From Lacinutrix sp. 5H-3-7-4 (GTDB lineage: Bacteria > Bacteroidota > Bacteroidia > Flavobacteriales > Flavobacteriaceae): DNA of 64,000 nt. Both the position numbers and the translations under genes were made by a program. The stretch is taken from assembly GCF_000211855.2 (NCBI RefSeq), contig NC_015638.1, positions 3,135,001-3,199,000 on the forward strand, in the 5' to 3' direction. Every line of letters begins with the position of its first letter. Position 1 is the first letter of the stretch. This document shows positions 53,415 through 61,397 of this stretch, one piece after another. The notes under the pieces were generated by a model. It did no database searches. It saw only the letters and a list, made by a program, of their open reading frames with translations, and had not been told where the DNA came from.

Positions 53415-53543
53415 TACGCACAACACCGTATAAAATTAATTGCTAGTTATAGCCTATTTACGAAAGTCCTCGCGGACTTTCTATCTGTGATTTATTTGCT
53501 AACTTTAGTGCTTAAACCACGCAACTAATCTTATACAAACACG
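53415..53543 (+). other. attC-like site of the cassette with the 267-residue protein
   Basis: R'' TACGCACAAC (53415-53424) is the exact reverse complement of the cassette's first ten bases GTTGTGCGTA (52549-52558). L'' GTATAA, L' TTATAC, hairpin GAAAGTCC-TCGC-GGACTTTC. The body is nearly the same as at 712-836 and 1884-2011. Confidence 0.87.
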
Positions 53544-53566
53544 TTAGCCACAAGCTAAAACCAACG

Positions 53567-54064
53567 ATGGGAAAAACGAGAAACTTAAATGGAATACCAG
53601 GAAATTTAGCGTTGAGTTACTTGAGTACACTCGGATACTATGATGGTGGATATATGGCTGACTGGTTGAATTTCATAGCTCGTGACAAAAATGTAAAAGA
53701 AATTAAAATTGACATTCTGAATAGCGGAATTGAACCTGTAGAAACGGATATCAGACCATTAAAAGCGGATTTGAAAAAATTGCGTGGAATACTTGAAAAG
53801 GAACTATCGAATAACGGATTTGAAATGGACTTTATTAAAAAGGCTGTTATGAAATTTGAAATACCAATTGACAATCCGAGATTTAAAAATACAGTTTATT
53901 GCTATCCATTTATTGAGGACGAAAATGGGAAAATTTATAAACCAAAAAAGCGAATTATTGAAACCGCTTACGAAGTTGACTTTAATCCGATTAAAAAGTT
54001 GAGAATGAAAACAGAACAAACTAAAAAAAATTGGATTGACAGAATTAAAGAAATATGGAACTGA
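53567..54064 (+). CDS. Cytoplasmic protein of unknown function (cassette gene)
   Basis: The 165-residue protein begins MGKTRNLNGIPGNLALSYLS and continues with TLGYYDGGYMADWLNFIARD. It has no signal peptide or membrane segment. The centre is charged and helical (PLKADLKKLRGILEKELSNN), followed by KFEIPIDNPRFKNTVYCYPF. No family recognised. Sole gene of cassette 53544-54203 and not preceded by the 484-bp repeat, unlike the other complete cassette genes. Confidence 0.78.
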   Translation: MGKTRNLNGIPGNLALSYLSTLGYYDGGYMADWLNFIARDKNVKEIKIDILNSGIEPVETDIRPLKADLKKLRGILEKELSNNGFEMDFIKKAVMKFEIPIDNPRFKNTVYCYPFIEDENGKIYKPKKRIIETAYEVDFNPIKKLRMKTEQTKKNWIDRIKEIWN

Positions 54065-54074
54065 ATAAAAGCCA

Positions 54075-54203
54075 GTGGCTAACAATGTATAACCGCAATT
54101 ACGGCGGATTCGACTACGTCCGAATCCACTCGGAATTGCTAACGCCAGTTCTTAACCGAAAATTAACGCATATTAACCCGTAACTGACGGTTATACGAGA
54201 CCG
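54075..54203 (+). other. attC-like site of the 165-residue-protein cassette
   Basis: R'' GTGGCTAAC (54075-54083) is the exact reverse complement of the cassette start GTTAGCCAC (53543-53551). L'' GTATAACCG pairs with L' CGGTTATAC near the junction. The central hairpin GGATTCG-acta-cgTCCGAATCC differs in sequence from the tagcctactt-type bodies, so attC structure rather than sequence is conserved. Confidence 0.87.
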
Positions 54204-54687
54204 TTCTAATTAATTTAACAAATAATACGGAATCGTTCGTGATTTAGAAGGAATATAGACGGGATGTATACAAGTTAATTTACTTGCAAGTCTTTAACGA
54301 TTGGCATCGTAGAAATGCATTTCTAAACGTTGTTAACGTATTAAAGACTTAAGTTAAGATAGCAAAAAAAAATGAGAAAGTCAAATGCTATCTTATATAC
54401 AGAGCTCTTATGCCTTATAAATCATCACGTGTGCAACTACCCTTATACAAGGTATAAAGGTAATAACACACGATCTCACGAGTGCTTCTATAGCATATCT
54501 GGTACTGGATTTGTTAAACTACGTTTTTTTGGTTACAGCTTAAAAGCTGAATGTGCTGTAAAAAACTTATCAGAACGCCGTATACAAGTCATACCTTACA
54601 TGTCTTTTTATTTTAGATAGTCTAATTTATTTATTTAAACTATCTTTAGTTTTGGATATGAGTCGGTACGACTCGTATACATAAACG
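54204..54687 (+). repeat. 484-bp repeated cassette, copy 3 of 4
   Basis: Identical by eye to the copies at 837, 52066 and 55621. Cloverleaf at 54288-54350, 82-codon frame at 54372-54620, -7 box at 54647-54654. The next gene's start codon is only 12 bases past the junction, so its leader must lie inside this repeat. Confidence 0.9.
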
Positions 54688-54698
54688 TTACCTGCAAT

Positions 54699-55499
54699 TT
54701 GAAAAAAGCAATCTACATATCAATTTTACTGACTTTAGGAATTTGGAACTTTTCATTTTCTCAAAAAACGGAAGTGGAAAAATATTATGTTCGAGTTGAT
54801 ACAGCTTTCGTAACGGAATTGAAAAAAGCGTATGAAACATCGACAGAGGAATTAATGAAAACTTTGGAAGTCAAAAACGAGAGACGCGAAAATTTAGGCT
54901 TTGGCTATCAATTAAAACAAAGTGGAAAAGGTCTTGGGAGTATGACAGTTAATTATCAGATTTTGTATTACAAAAACGAAATTGTTTCTTATCAACTAAC
55001 AACACGCATTCCGAATAAATCAAAGAGACTAAAAAAGCTTTACAAGGAAAAGCTATCTACTCTTTTCAAAGTTAATGACGATTATAAAGTGGAACCAATC
55101 TATTTCGGAATTGACAACTCAACCGAACCGTTAACTGGAATAGAAAAACGGAATAATAACAACCTGAACGAAATAATGAGTCCATTTATTGGAATAACTT
55201 TTGGTGATTACTGTGGTTATGGAATGAGCTTAATGAACAACAGAAAAGTGTTTGATGGATTAATAAAAAGTGAAAATTGTGAGTATTTACTATACAGCAA
55301 AAATCCAGCAACTCGATTAATGGCAATTGAATTTTATTATTGTAATCTGACTGAATTTGGTGATGCTCAAAAGAAATCGATTGAAACTCGAATTGAGGAA
55401 TTAAAAACAAAACCAATGCTGACTGAAACTTGTTCTGGCTGTATTGTTGGTGGAAATAGAACTGAAAAAATAATAACGGAATTAAAAAACTGCAGGTAA
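54699..55499 (+). CDS. Secreted protein of unknown function (cassette gene)
   Basis: The 266-residue protein starts at TTG 54699, 12 bases into the cassette, with a signal peptide (KKAIYISILLTLGIWNFSFSQK). The mature part carries YYVRVDTAFVTELKKAYETS and LKQSGKGLGSMTVNYQILYY. Four Cys residues lie near the end (CNLTEF, ETCSGCIVGG, LKNCR), hinting at disulfides. No family recognised. The stop codon (55497-55499) lies inside the R'' box, so the frame fills the cassette from end to end and has no room for its own promoter. Confidence 0.8.
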   Translation: MKKAIYISILLTLGIWNFSFSQKTEVEKYYVRVDTAFVTELKKAYETSTEELMKTLEVKNERRENLGFGYQLKQSGKGLGSMTVNYQILYYKNEIVSYQLTTRIPNKSKRLKKLYKEKLSTLFKVNDDYKVEPIYFGIDNSTEPLTGIEKRNNNNLNEIMSPFIGITFGDYCGYGMSLMNNRKVFDGLIKSENCEYLLYSKNPATRLMAIEFYYCNLTEFGDAQKKSIETRIEELKTKPMLTETCSGCIVGGNRTEKIITELKNCR

Positions 55500-55620
55500 C
55501 AATGGCTATAATTTATTGCGGTTGAATTCCTAATCGGAATTCAACGCTTATTTGCTATCTTTCGGCTACGGCGGAAAGAATCCTGCGGATTTTTCCGCAA
55601 CGAAATCATAGCCGAGACCG
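55491..55620 (+). other. attC-like site of the 266-residue-protein cassette
   Basis: R'' TGCAGGTAAC (55491-55500) is the exact reverse complement of the cassette start GTTACCTGCA (54687-54696). A long outer stem pairs GGCTATAATTTATTGCGG with CCGCAACGAAATCATAGCC. Inside are hairpins GTTGAATTCC/GGAATTCAAC and GCGGAAA/TTTTCCGC. It ends ...GAGACCG|TT. Confidence 0.87.
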
Positions 55621-56104
55621 TTCTAATTAATTTAACAAATAATACGGAATCGTTCGTGATTTAGAAGGAATATAGACGGGATGTATACAAGTTAATTTAC
55701 TTGCAAGTCTTTAACGATTGGCATCGTAGAAATGCATTTCTAAACGTTGTTAACGTATTAAAGACTTAAGTTAAGATAGCAAAAAAAAATGAGAAAGTCA
55801 AATGCTATCTTATATACAGAGCTCTTATGCCTTATAAATCATCACGTGTGCAACTACCCTTATACAAGGTATAAAGGTAATAACACACGATCTCACGAGT
55901 GCTTCTATAGCATATCTGGTACTGGATTTGTTAAACTACGTTTTTTTGGTTACAGCTTAAAAGCTGAATGTGCTGTAAAAAACTTATCAGAACGCCGTAT
56001 ACAAGTCATACCTTACATGTCTTTTTATTTTAGATAGTCTAATTTATTTATTTAAACTATCTTTAGTTTTGGATATGAGTCGGTACGACTCGTATACATA
56101 AACG
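55621..56104 (+). repeat. 484-bp repeated cassette, copy 4 of 4
   Basis: Identical by eye to the other three copies. Cloverleaf at 55705-55767, 82-codon frame at 55789-56037, -7 box at 56064-56071. Followed directly by the last cassette gene. Confidence 0.9.
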
Positions 56105-56138
56105 TTTGTATGCCATTTAAAAAAACTCTATCTGAAAT

Positions 56139-56840
56139 ATGATAATGCCTTCTGACAAAGACTATAAGTCAACCAAAAAAATAAAACAAAATATCTCGAA
56201 TATTAAAGAGGAATTCGGGCAACTTGCTAAGTGGATTGACATAAAATATAATGTCAAAACATTAAACCTAATTTTCGATTATATAGATAACGACAAATCT
56301 AATCCTCGACTTCAAGTTTGTTTAGAATATGCAAAGGACAAAGGAAAGTTTATGGACAATAAGACCTATAAATTTGACGAAAGAAAACAGAACGAAATTG
56401 CGAAAAAGTTTGTAGAAATAACTTCAGATTATGAACTAAAAAACAAACCGAATTGGATTCAAATACTGCTTGGACTGACTTATAAATCGAATAATTTATT
56501 TGTCTATTTTTCTGACTTTGAAACAATAGCAAAAGATGAGGCAAATGAAAAAATTCCTGACAAAGACATCAAAAAACTGAAATCGGAAATAAATAATCCA
56601 GAAATATGGACGATTGATAGAAGATTTAATTGTGCTACAATTTTTTTTTATACAGATAAGCAATTAACGAAATACCAAGATTCTGAATTACATAAAAAAT
56701 GGAATGAACAATATTTTGACATACTCAAAAAGTATGACGAATTCGGATATTTTAAGAAAGATTTTTATTCAGTTTTTTTAGATAGTAAAGAGAATTTTGA
56801 CACTAATTATGAAAGTAATTGGTACTACTACTATAAATAA
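56139..56840 (+). CDS. Cytoplasmic protein of unknown function (cassette gene)
   Basis: The 233-residue protein has no signal peptide. It begins MIMPSDKDYKSTKKIKQNIS and is rich in Lys, Asp, Asn and aromatic residues, for example WIDIKYNVKTLNLIFDYIDN and FAKKFVEITSDYEL-like helices. It ends YESNWYYYYK. No family recognised. Last cassette of the array (56105 to about 56960). The ATG is 35 bases after the junction. Confidence 0.78.
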   Translation: MIMPSDKDYKSTKKIKQNISNIKEEFGQLAKWIDIKYNVKTLNLIFDYIDNDKSNPRLQVCLEYAKDKGKFMDNKTYKFDERKQNEIAKKFVEITSDYELKNKPNWIQILLGLTYKSNNLFVYFSDFETIAKDEANEKIPDKDIKKLKSEINNPEIWTIDRRFNCATIFFYTDKQLTKYQDSELHKKWNEQYFDILKKYDEFGYFKKDFYSVFLDSKENFDTNYESNWYYYYK

Positions 56841-56845
56841 AAAAC

Positions 56846-56960
56846 GGCATACAACAATGTATTATATTAATTAACTCAATTAATCCTTATAAATAAAGGG
56901 TTTTAGAAGATTAATTAAAAAAGGGTACAACATAGGTATAACATTTTAACCAATAATTAA
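56846..56960 (+). other. Degenerate attC-like end of the second array
   Basis: R'' GGCATACAAC (56846-56855) matches the cassette start GTTTGTATGCC (56104-56114) with one extra T. Inside are AATTAATC/GATTAATT and CCTT/AAGG stems, but no GTT junction follows, so the site looks eroded or truncated where the array meets the accessory region. Confidence 0.6.
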
Positions 56961-56981
56961 AAGTAATCTAAAGGCATAAAA

Positions 56982-57011
56982 AAACCGCTTCTAAATTAAT
57001 AGAAACGGTTT
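56982..57011 (-). terminator. Terminator after the DUF6266-like gene
   Basis: AAACCGcTTCTA-AATTAA-TAGAAaCGGTTT: an imperfect 12-position stem with one mismatch just past the stop of the minus-strand gene, with a T run on the minus-strand side. Confidence 0.7.
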
Positions 57012-57037
57012 ATAAAATGTATTTAAACTTAAAGTTA

Positions 57038-57679
57038 TTAAGCAGCCGTACCAGAGCCTAAATACACACTATTTGATACTTGACTACCATCAGCAGAAAC
57101 AAACGCCATAAATAGCTCTACTGTGTCTCCTGCATAGGTGTTTGGAATTGTTACCGATTGAGAACCTGCTGTTCTGTCTGCACCATCTAAAATATAAACA
57201 GATTCTTTTTTACTTGGATTGTAAACTAACAACATCGCTTTATCAGTTGCATTTGCGTTACCCTCTGCCGAGTTATCACCCCAAGCAAAATCAACTTGTC
57301 CTGGTGTTGTTAAGTCAGTAGTTCCATTTAACACTCCAGATAAAGAACCTCTACTCAACAAAGCTAAAGAATAATCGATTGTGAAGTTAGGTGCAATCCC
57401 TCCTACTGCATTATTTAATACATAAGACATTGCAGCATTAAATTCAGTTTTCTTTGTCGCAAAAGACTTGTAACCGACTTTTAAAAACTCTTTGTTTGGC
57501 TGTAAATATTCCAATGTAACCGTAAATTTATTACGTTGATTTACTTGTCCCTCTGTTCGAGGATTCGCCACACTAGATGGCTTAATTCTGATGTAGTCAA
57601 TACCTTTCCAACTACCACCGATGACATTACCTACTTTTCCAGATAATCCGCCTAAAATTCCTTGAGAAATCTTTCCCAT
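57038..57679 (-). CDS. DUF6266-like protein
   Basis: The 213-residue protein starts MGKISQGILGGLSGKVGNVIGGSWKG, with repeated Gly-rich turns and the motif SSVANPRTEGQVNQRNKF. This is the opening I associate with DUF6266 proteins of Bacteroidota accessory regions. The remainder is a soluble beta-rich domain (VDFAWGDNSAEGNANATDKA...). Function unknown; a link to prophage or conjugative-element structural genes is suspected from context only. Confidence 0.8.
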   Translation of the reverse strand: MGKISQGILGGLSGKVGNVIGGSWKGIDYIRIKPSSVANPRTEGQVNQRNKFTVTLEYLQPNKEFLKVGYKSFATKKTEFNAAMSYVLNNAVGGIAPNFTIDYSLALLSRGSLSGVLNGTTDLTTPGQVDFAWGDNSAEGNANATDKAMLLVYNPSKKESVYILDGADRTAGSQSVTIPNTYAGDTVELFMAFVSADGSQVSNSVYLGSGTAA

Positions 57680-57816
57680 AATATAAAAACAATTTAAAAA
57701 TTACACGTTTGGATTTGGTACGGACTTTATATTGCTTTAAAACCTTTATTTCACTATAAATATAACCAAAATAATGCCATTTTGTTACTGTTTTAAGGCG
57801 GTACGATGCCTTTGCA

Positions 57817-58257
57817 TCAAGCTTCATTTGTTTGCATTAATTTGAAACAATTACGAATGTATGCAACTTTTAAAACTGCCATTTTATCAATGACATTTTG
57901 AAGCTCTTTTTCTTTTTTACTGATAACCTCAACCGCTTTAATATGTTTTTGCATCTGGTCGTTTTGATTTAAAGTAGTTTTTAACCCTTTTTTAAGCGTG
58001 TTTCTGCAATCATCCACAGAAATAAACGGAATAACACTACCCCTTAAATAATAAGCGTAAAAACCGCCTATTTGCAACATCATAGACAAGTGAAAAAGCG
58101 TGTTTTTATCTGTTTCGGTTTTTGTGATTACTACAAAACAGTTAGGACAAGGATTTGAGAGCGGTTTTCCGCTGTTAAGCCCTTTGTTAAGTATAAAAAA
58201 ATGAGGGTTCGAGTAAGTTTTTCCGATTTTGTGTGTTTTCATTTCAAAATAAGGCAT
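57817..58257 (-). CDS. DUF6943-like protein
   Basis: The 146-residue protein contains KTYSNPHFFILNKGLNSGKP followed by LSNPCPNCFVVITK, with a CPNC pair, and SVIPFISVDDCRNTLKKGL. This matches my memory of DUF6943 proteins, found in Bacteroidota mobile regions next to DUF6266 genes. The C-terminal third is a coiled coil (ISKKEKELQNVIDKM). Function unknown. Confidence 0.75.
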   Translation of the reverse strand: MPYFEMKTHKIGKTYSNPHFFILNKGLNSGKPLSNPCPNCFVVITKTETDKNTLFHLSMMLQIGGFYAYYLRGSVIPFISVDDCRNTLKKGLKTTLNQNDQMQKHIKAVEVISKKEKELQNVIDKMAVLKVAYIRNCFKLMQTNEA

Positions 58258-58538
58258 AGCTATCCAATTAAAAGTTCGCTACGCTCACACATATTTTTTT
58301 TGAAAATGAAAAAGAAAAAAATTAAAAAAAGAAAGCCATCCGCTTTGTGGCGTGGGTAAGGCTGTCAAGCTTTTTTTAAAAAAGTTTTTTAGGAATTTTA
58401 ATGAAATAGAAAAAGCTACAAGCAAAACGAAAAGTTGCTTTGAATTAGTAATTAAAAGTTTTTTAAAAAACCGTAGGCTTGAGCTTTATAGACTTAAAGC
58501 GTGGGCTGTAGTAAGCCACATATATTTGCTATCTTTTA
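58258..58538. other. A+T-rich spacer in the accessory region
   Basis: It holds homopolymer-rich DNA (AAAGAAAAAAATT..., TTTTTTTAAAAAAGTTTTTTAG) and an open frame from GTG 58352 to 58576. That frame has poor coding character and overlaps the small minus-strand gene. I see no convincing gene here. Confidence 0.4.
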
Positions 58539-58706
58539 TTAATTTAATGTTATACCTGCCAATATTACTATTATAACAAGCATAATGATTACGAAAAGTT
58601 TAGTACCAAAAGAATCATCACTTTCAGGATTTTCGATTTTATTACCGTTTTCATCAATATCGTGAGGAAAGAATAAATCAAATAAATCTTCAATCATTTG
58701 TTTCAT
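58539..58706 (-). CDS. Small protein with C-terminal membrane helix
   Basis: A 55-codon frame reads MKQMIEDLFDLFFPHDIDEN, then GNKIENPESDDSFGTKLF, and ends VIIMLVIIVILAGITLN. An acidic soluble part precedes one strong hydrophobic helix at the C-terminus. It lies between the DUF6943-like gene and the XRE/ImmA pair. Its ATG is preceded by AAAGTATG, and codon use is like its neighbours. Unknown function; it could be a small toxin-like or anchoring protein, but there is no evidence for either. Confidence 0.65.
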   Translation of the reverse strand: MKQMIEDLFDLFFPHDIDENGNKIENPESDDSFGTKLFVIIMLVIIVILAGITLN

Positions 58707-59054
58707 ACTTTAAATATAACTTTTTTGGGGAATTAACACTTAAAAAAATAGGTTTTAGTACCGTATTGAGCTTTGGATGATGCGTTTGTATGGGTAGCGT
58801 TTTAAATAGTTGTTTGATAAAACAGCATTTAAACAAGCTACTTATACAGGACTTTTAGACAATAGCTTATTGCTTTTTTGAGGTACGATAAAATGTAATG
58901 TGCTATGGCGTATTACTACATTTTATAAACCTATTTTTTTATAACCGCTGACTTGGGTGGTGGGGAAAAGTGGATTTTATAAAAAACTAAAAACATTGTT
59001 TACAACTTTGTTTAGAAATTATATAATTAAAAATACAATTTAATTTAATTTTTA

Positions 59055-59062
59055 TATATTTG
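59055..59062 (+). promoter_or_regulatory. -7 box (TATATTTG) of the ImmA-partner gene
   Basis: Exact TAnnTTTG match 75 bases before the ATG. No TTG at 19-20 bases upstream, so only the -7 half is supported. Confidence 0.5.
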
Positions 59063-59104
59063 CAATATAAAAAATATCTCTGCGCCAACAGAGATACTAA
59101 ATTT

Positions 59105-59119
59105 TCGGTCGTACCGATA
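59105..59119. promoter_or_regulatory. Operator-like site 1 (TCGGTCGTACCGATA)
   Basis: The sequence TCGGTCGTACCGATA lies between the -7 box and the gene at 59137. Its reverse complement is almost repeated at 59771-59786 in front of the XRE gene (TATCGAGTACGACCGA), differing by one inserted base. The site is partly palindromic (CGGT.CG.TACCG). Likely bound by the XRE protein. Confidence 0.55.
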
Positions 59120-59136
59120 ATAAATATTTTTTTTCT

Positions 59137-59760
59137 ATGGTACAAATGTACAAAAATAATTTGAATTTACGCCAAAACAAAAGGCGCATTGCAACGATAA
59201 AGGGTGCAAAATTCGATTTAAAAAGCGAACTTCCTTTAATGTTTAAAGCATTTAAGGAAGCGTATGAACTTTACGAAAGTGAAATCATTAAAACACCTCC
59301 AGAAGCGAGAGCAAGAGGTTATGAAGCATCATTGTTGAACTCAAAAATGATACAATGTATTCAGAAGTATTTCCCCAATCATTGGAAATTTGGAAAATAC
59401 AAAAGATTTACACTGCGAACGAATGGCTATATTATACTATTCAAAAAATTAGATAAATATGATAAGCCTATGAATATTAAAACAAAATCAGTGGAAGCTA
59501 TTTCCAATCAGCTCTCACTACCTTTGTTTAATGGTACTAATTTTGTTGAAGAACCTATATTATTCTTTGGATATAAAAAGAATAGTATAGGAATTATTTC
59601 TGAACCTAAATTAGTTTATGTAGATGAAGAACGAGTGAAGTGGGTTGTAACTGTTGATGATATTAATATTGATAATACAATAGATATGACTACGAAACCA
59701 CAAAAAGCCGCTACCCCTTTAATAAGAGAAGGGAAAAAAGGCAACAAAAAAATTGGCTAA
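59137..59760 (+). CDS. Partner protein of an XRE-ImmA pair (possible toxin-antitoxin component)
   Basis: The 207-residue protein begins MVQMYKNNLNLRQNKRRIAT. It is basic and soluble, with KAFKEAYELYESEIIKTPPE, ARARGYEASLLNSKMIQCIQ, KYFPNHWKFGKYKRFTLRTN and YIILFKKLDKYDKP. The C-terminal half has beta strands (ILFFGYKKNSIGIISEPKLVYV, WVVTVDDINI). No enzymatic motif is recognised. It is 58 bases upstream of an XRE-ImmA/IrrE gene, an arrangement I associate with RosmerTA-type antiphage pairs and related TA systems. That name is an inference from architecture, not a match I could compute. Confidence 0.72.
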   Translation: MVQMYKNNLNLRQNKRRIATIKGAKFDLKSELPLMFKAFKEAYELYESEIIKTPPEARARGYEASLLNSKMIQCIQKYFPNHWKFGKYKRFTLRTNGYIILFKKLDKYDKPMNIKTKSVEAISNQLSLPLFNGTNFVEEPILFFGYKKNSIGIISEPKLVYVDEERVKWVVTVDDINIDNTIDMTTKPQKAATPLIREGKKGNKKIG

Positions 59761-59770
59761 TTATTAATCC

Positions 59771-59786
59771 TATCGAGTACGACCGA
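59771..59786. promoter_or_regulatory. Operator-like site 2 (TATCGAGTACGACCGA)
   Basis: A mirrored copy of the site at 59105-59119, 33 bases before the XRE-ImmA start codon. Confidence 0.55.
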
Positions 59787-59818
59787 TTATTTTTTAAAAG
59801 AACCTATAAAATAAAGAT

Positions 59819-60886
59819 ATGAAAATCAATCACAAACAGTTAACATTTGCGAGAGAATACAGAGGATATTCACAAACAGATTTATCTTCTATGATTGATG
59901 GATTGTCACAACCAAACTTATCAAAGTTTGAAAAAGGATTAAGCACATTATCAGATGAATTATTATTAAAAATAGTTTCCTTTTTAGACTTTCCATTTGA
60001 ATTTTTAAGCAAAAACATATCTAATGAATCAAATACTGCTCATTATAGAAAAAGAACTACCATAACAAAAAAAGATAGAACAGATATTGAGCATAGTTAC
60101 AAATTAATAGGCTATATAATAGACGAAATGGCTGATTCGTTAATGTGGCCTGATTTTGCTTTTAAAACTTTAGATATAGAAGATGGCTATACACCTGAAT
60201 ATATAGCGAATTATACTAGGAAATTTTTAGGGCTAAAACCTAACGAACCTGTAAAAGATATTTGTAATCTTTTAGAGGTTAATGGAATTATTATAGCAGA
60301 ACTTGATGCTTTTGATAAATTTGATGGTGTATCCTTTGAAACAGATAATGGATATCCGGTAATCGTTTTGAATAAAAATTTCAGCAATGACCGAAAAAGA
60401 TTTACACTTGCACACGAGCTTGGACATTTATTAATGCACTCAATAAACAATCCTGCAATACCAAAACATAGGAAAAAAGAATTAGAAAATGAGGCTAATA
60501 CTTTTGCTTCTGAATTTTTAATGCCCAAAGCAGCTATAAAAAACTCACTCTATGATTTAAGGTTATCAGATTTAGCAGAGTACAAAAGATTTTGGCTTAC
60601 ATCTATGGCATCAATAATAAGAAGAGCAAAAGACCTCGACTGTATAACAAAAGAAACATACACATACTTAAACATAGAGTTTAGCAGAAAAGGTTGGAAG
60701 AAGAAAGAACCTTTTGATATTTATATAGACACTCCTGAATTGTACAGAAAAGGATATGCAATGCACAAAACAGATTTGGCTTATTCTGATTTTGAATTGG
60801 CTACTGGTTTCACTTTGCCTATTGATATAATTAAAAGATACTGTGAAACAAATAAACATCAAACTAGGTTAAGAGTATTGCCATAG
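59819..60886 (+). CDS. XRE-family regulator fused to an ImmA/IrrE (M78) metallopeptidase domain
   Basis: The 355-residue protein has an N-terminal HTH_XRE (LTFAREYRGYSQTDLSSMID, GLSQPNLSKFEKGLSTL; about residues 7-60). The M78 peptidase domain has zinc motif FTLAHELGHLLMHS (HExxH, about residue 200) and ENEANTFASEFLMPKAAI as the downstream Glu helix. Such proteins cleave or regulate a partner repressor or antitoxin, as ImmA does with ImmR. Here the partner is likely the gene just upstream, and both have an operator-like sequence in front. Active-site residues are intact. Confidence 0.9.
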   Translation: MKINHKQLTFAREYRGYSQTDLSSMIDGLSQPNLSKFEKGLSTLSDELLLKIVSFLDFPFEFLSKNISNESNTAHYRKRTTITKKDRTDIEHSYKLIGYIIDEMADSLMWPDFAFKTLDIEDGYTPEYIANYTRKFLGLKPNEPVKDICNLLEVNGIIIAELDAFDKFDGVSFETDNGYPVIVLNKNFSNDRKRFTLAHELGHLLMHSINNPAIPKHRKKELENEANTFASEFLMPKAAIKNSLYDLRLSDLAEYKRFWLTSMASIIRRAKDLDCITKETYTYLNIEFSRKGWKKKEPFDIYIDTPELYRKGYAMHKTDLAYSDFELATGFTLPIDIIKRYCETNKHQTRLRVLP

Positions 60887-61397
60887 TTTAATAATAACTA
60901 TTGGTTAACGAAATGAAACAAACAAAGACTTGAGGTAAGGAATACTTGGACTTAACGATGGTTTTGTGCAGCTTGAATGAGATAACGAATATTATTATCA
61001 ATTAACGTAACCCTTAAAATGTTCAGATGTTTAATGTTTGTTCAAAATGTGGTTTAATGTTCGGAATTGTGCGTTGGAATAGCGGATATTTTACATAATA
61101 CCAGTTATAGCTACAATATGCATTAACACTGCGATAGCAAACCTTTAAAAAGTGCCGTTTGCTACTATAACTTGTATTATGTAAATATAGCTTTGGGTAG
61201 TTTTTGGTATGCGCGCAGGCAACAGCTTTTTACTTTTTTATTGTACCGATTTATCAAAATATAATAGTGCATATAAAACAAGTAATGTGCTGTGTGAGGG
61301 TTGGCAACCAAGAACTACAAGCGCGTTGGCGAGCGGAATAAAATAAAAAACAGAGGATTTTGAGGTACGAAAAAACTGGGTTTTATTTTATGAGGAA
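60887..61397. other. Non-coding stretch with a long palindrome
   Basis: About 510 bases with no credible gene. The dominant object is an imperfect palindrome at 61090-61185 (own entry). Also present: TTTAATGTT repeats around 61031-61064, TGTACCGA at 61240-61247 and TTGAGGTACGA at 61360-61370, the latter also seen near 58878. Confidence 0.6.
61090..61185. repeat. 96-bp imperfect palindrome (cruciform candidate)
   Basis: The left arm TTTACATAATAC-c-AGTTATAG (61090-61110) pairs with CTATAACT-t-GTATTATGTAAA (61165-61185), 20 of 21 positions. An inner hairpin AGCAAAC/GTTTGCT (61136-61142 with 61157-61163) sits off-centre, leaving an asymmetric bulge. It resembles the single-strand layout of recombination hairpins or MITE ends more than a terminator, because it has no T tract. 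Confidence 0.7.

Larger units (their letters stand above)
58707..59136. other. Intergenic stretch before the XRE/ImmA pair
   Basis: No credible frame. It contains GAGGTACGATAAAATG (58880-58895), the -7 box TATATTTG (59055-59062) and the operator-like TCGGTCGTACCGATA (59105-59119), both oriented toward the gene at 59137. Confidence 0.6.

Noticed and set aside
58352-58576. 74-residue plus-strand frame starting GTG
   Set aside because: Homopolymer-rich DNA, poor coding character, and it overlaps the end of the better supported minus-strand small gene.
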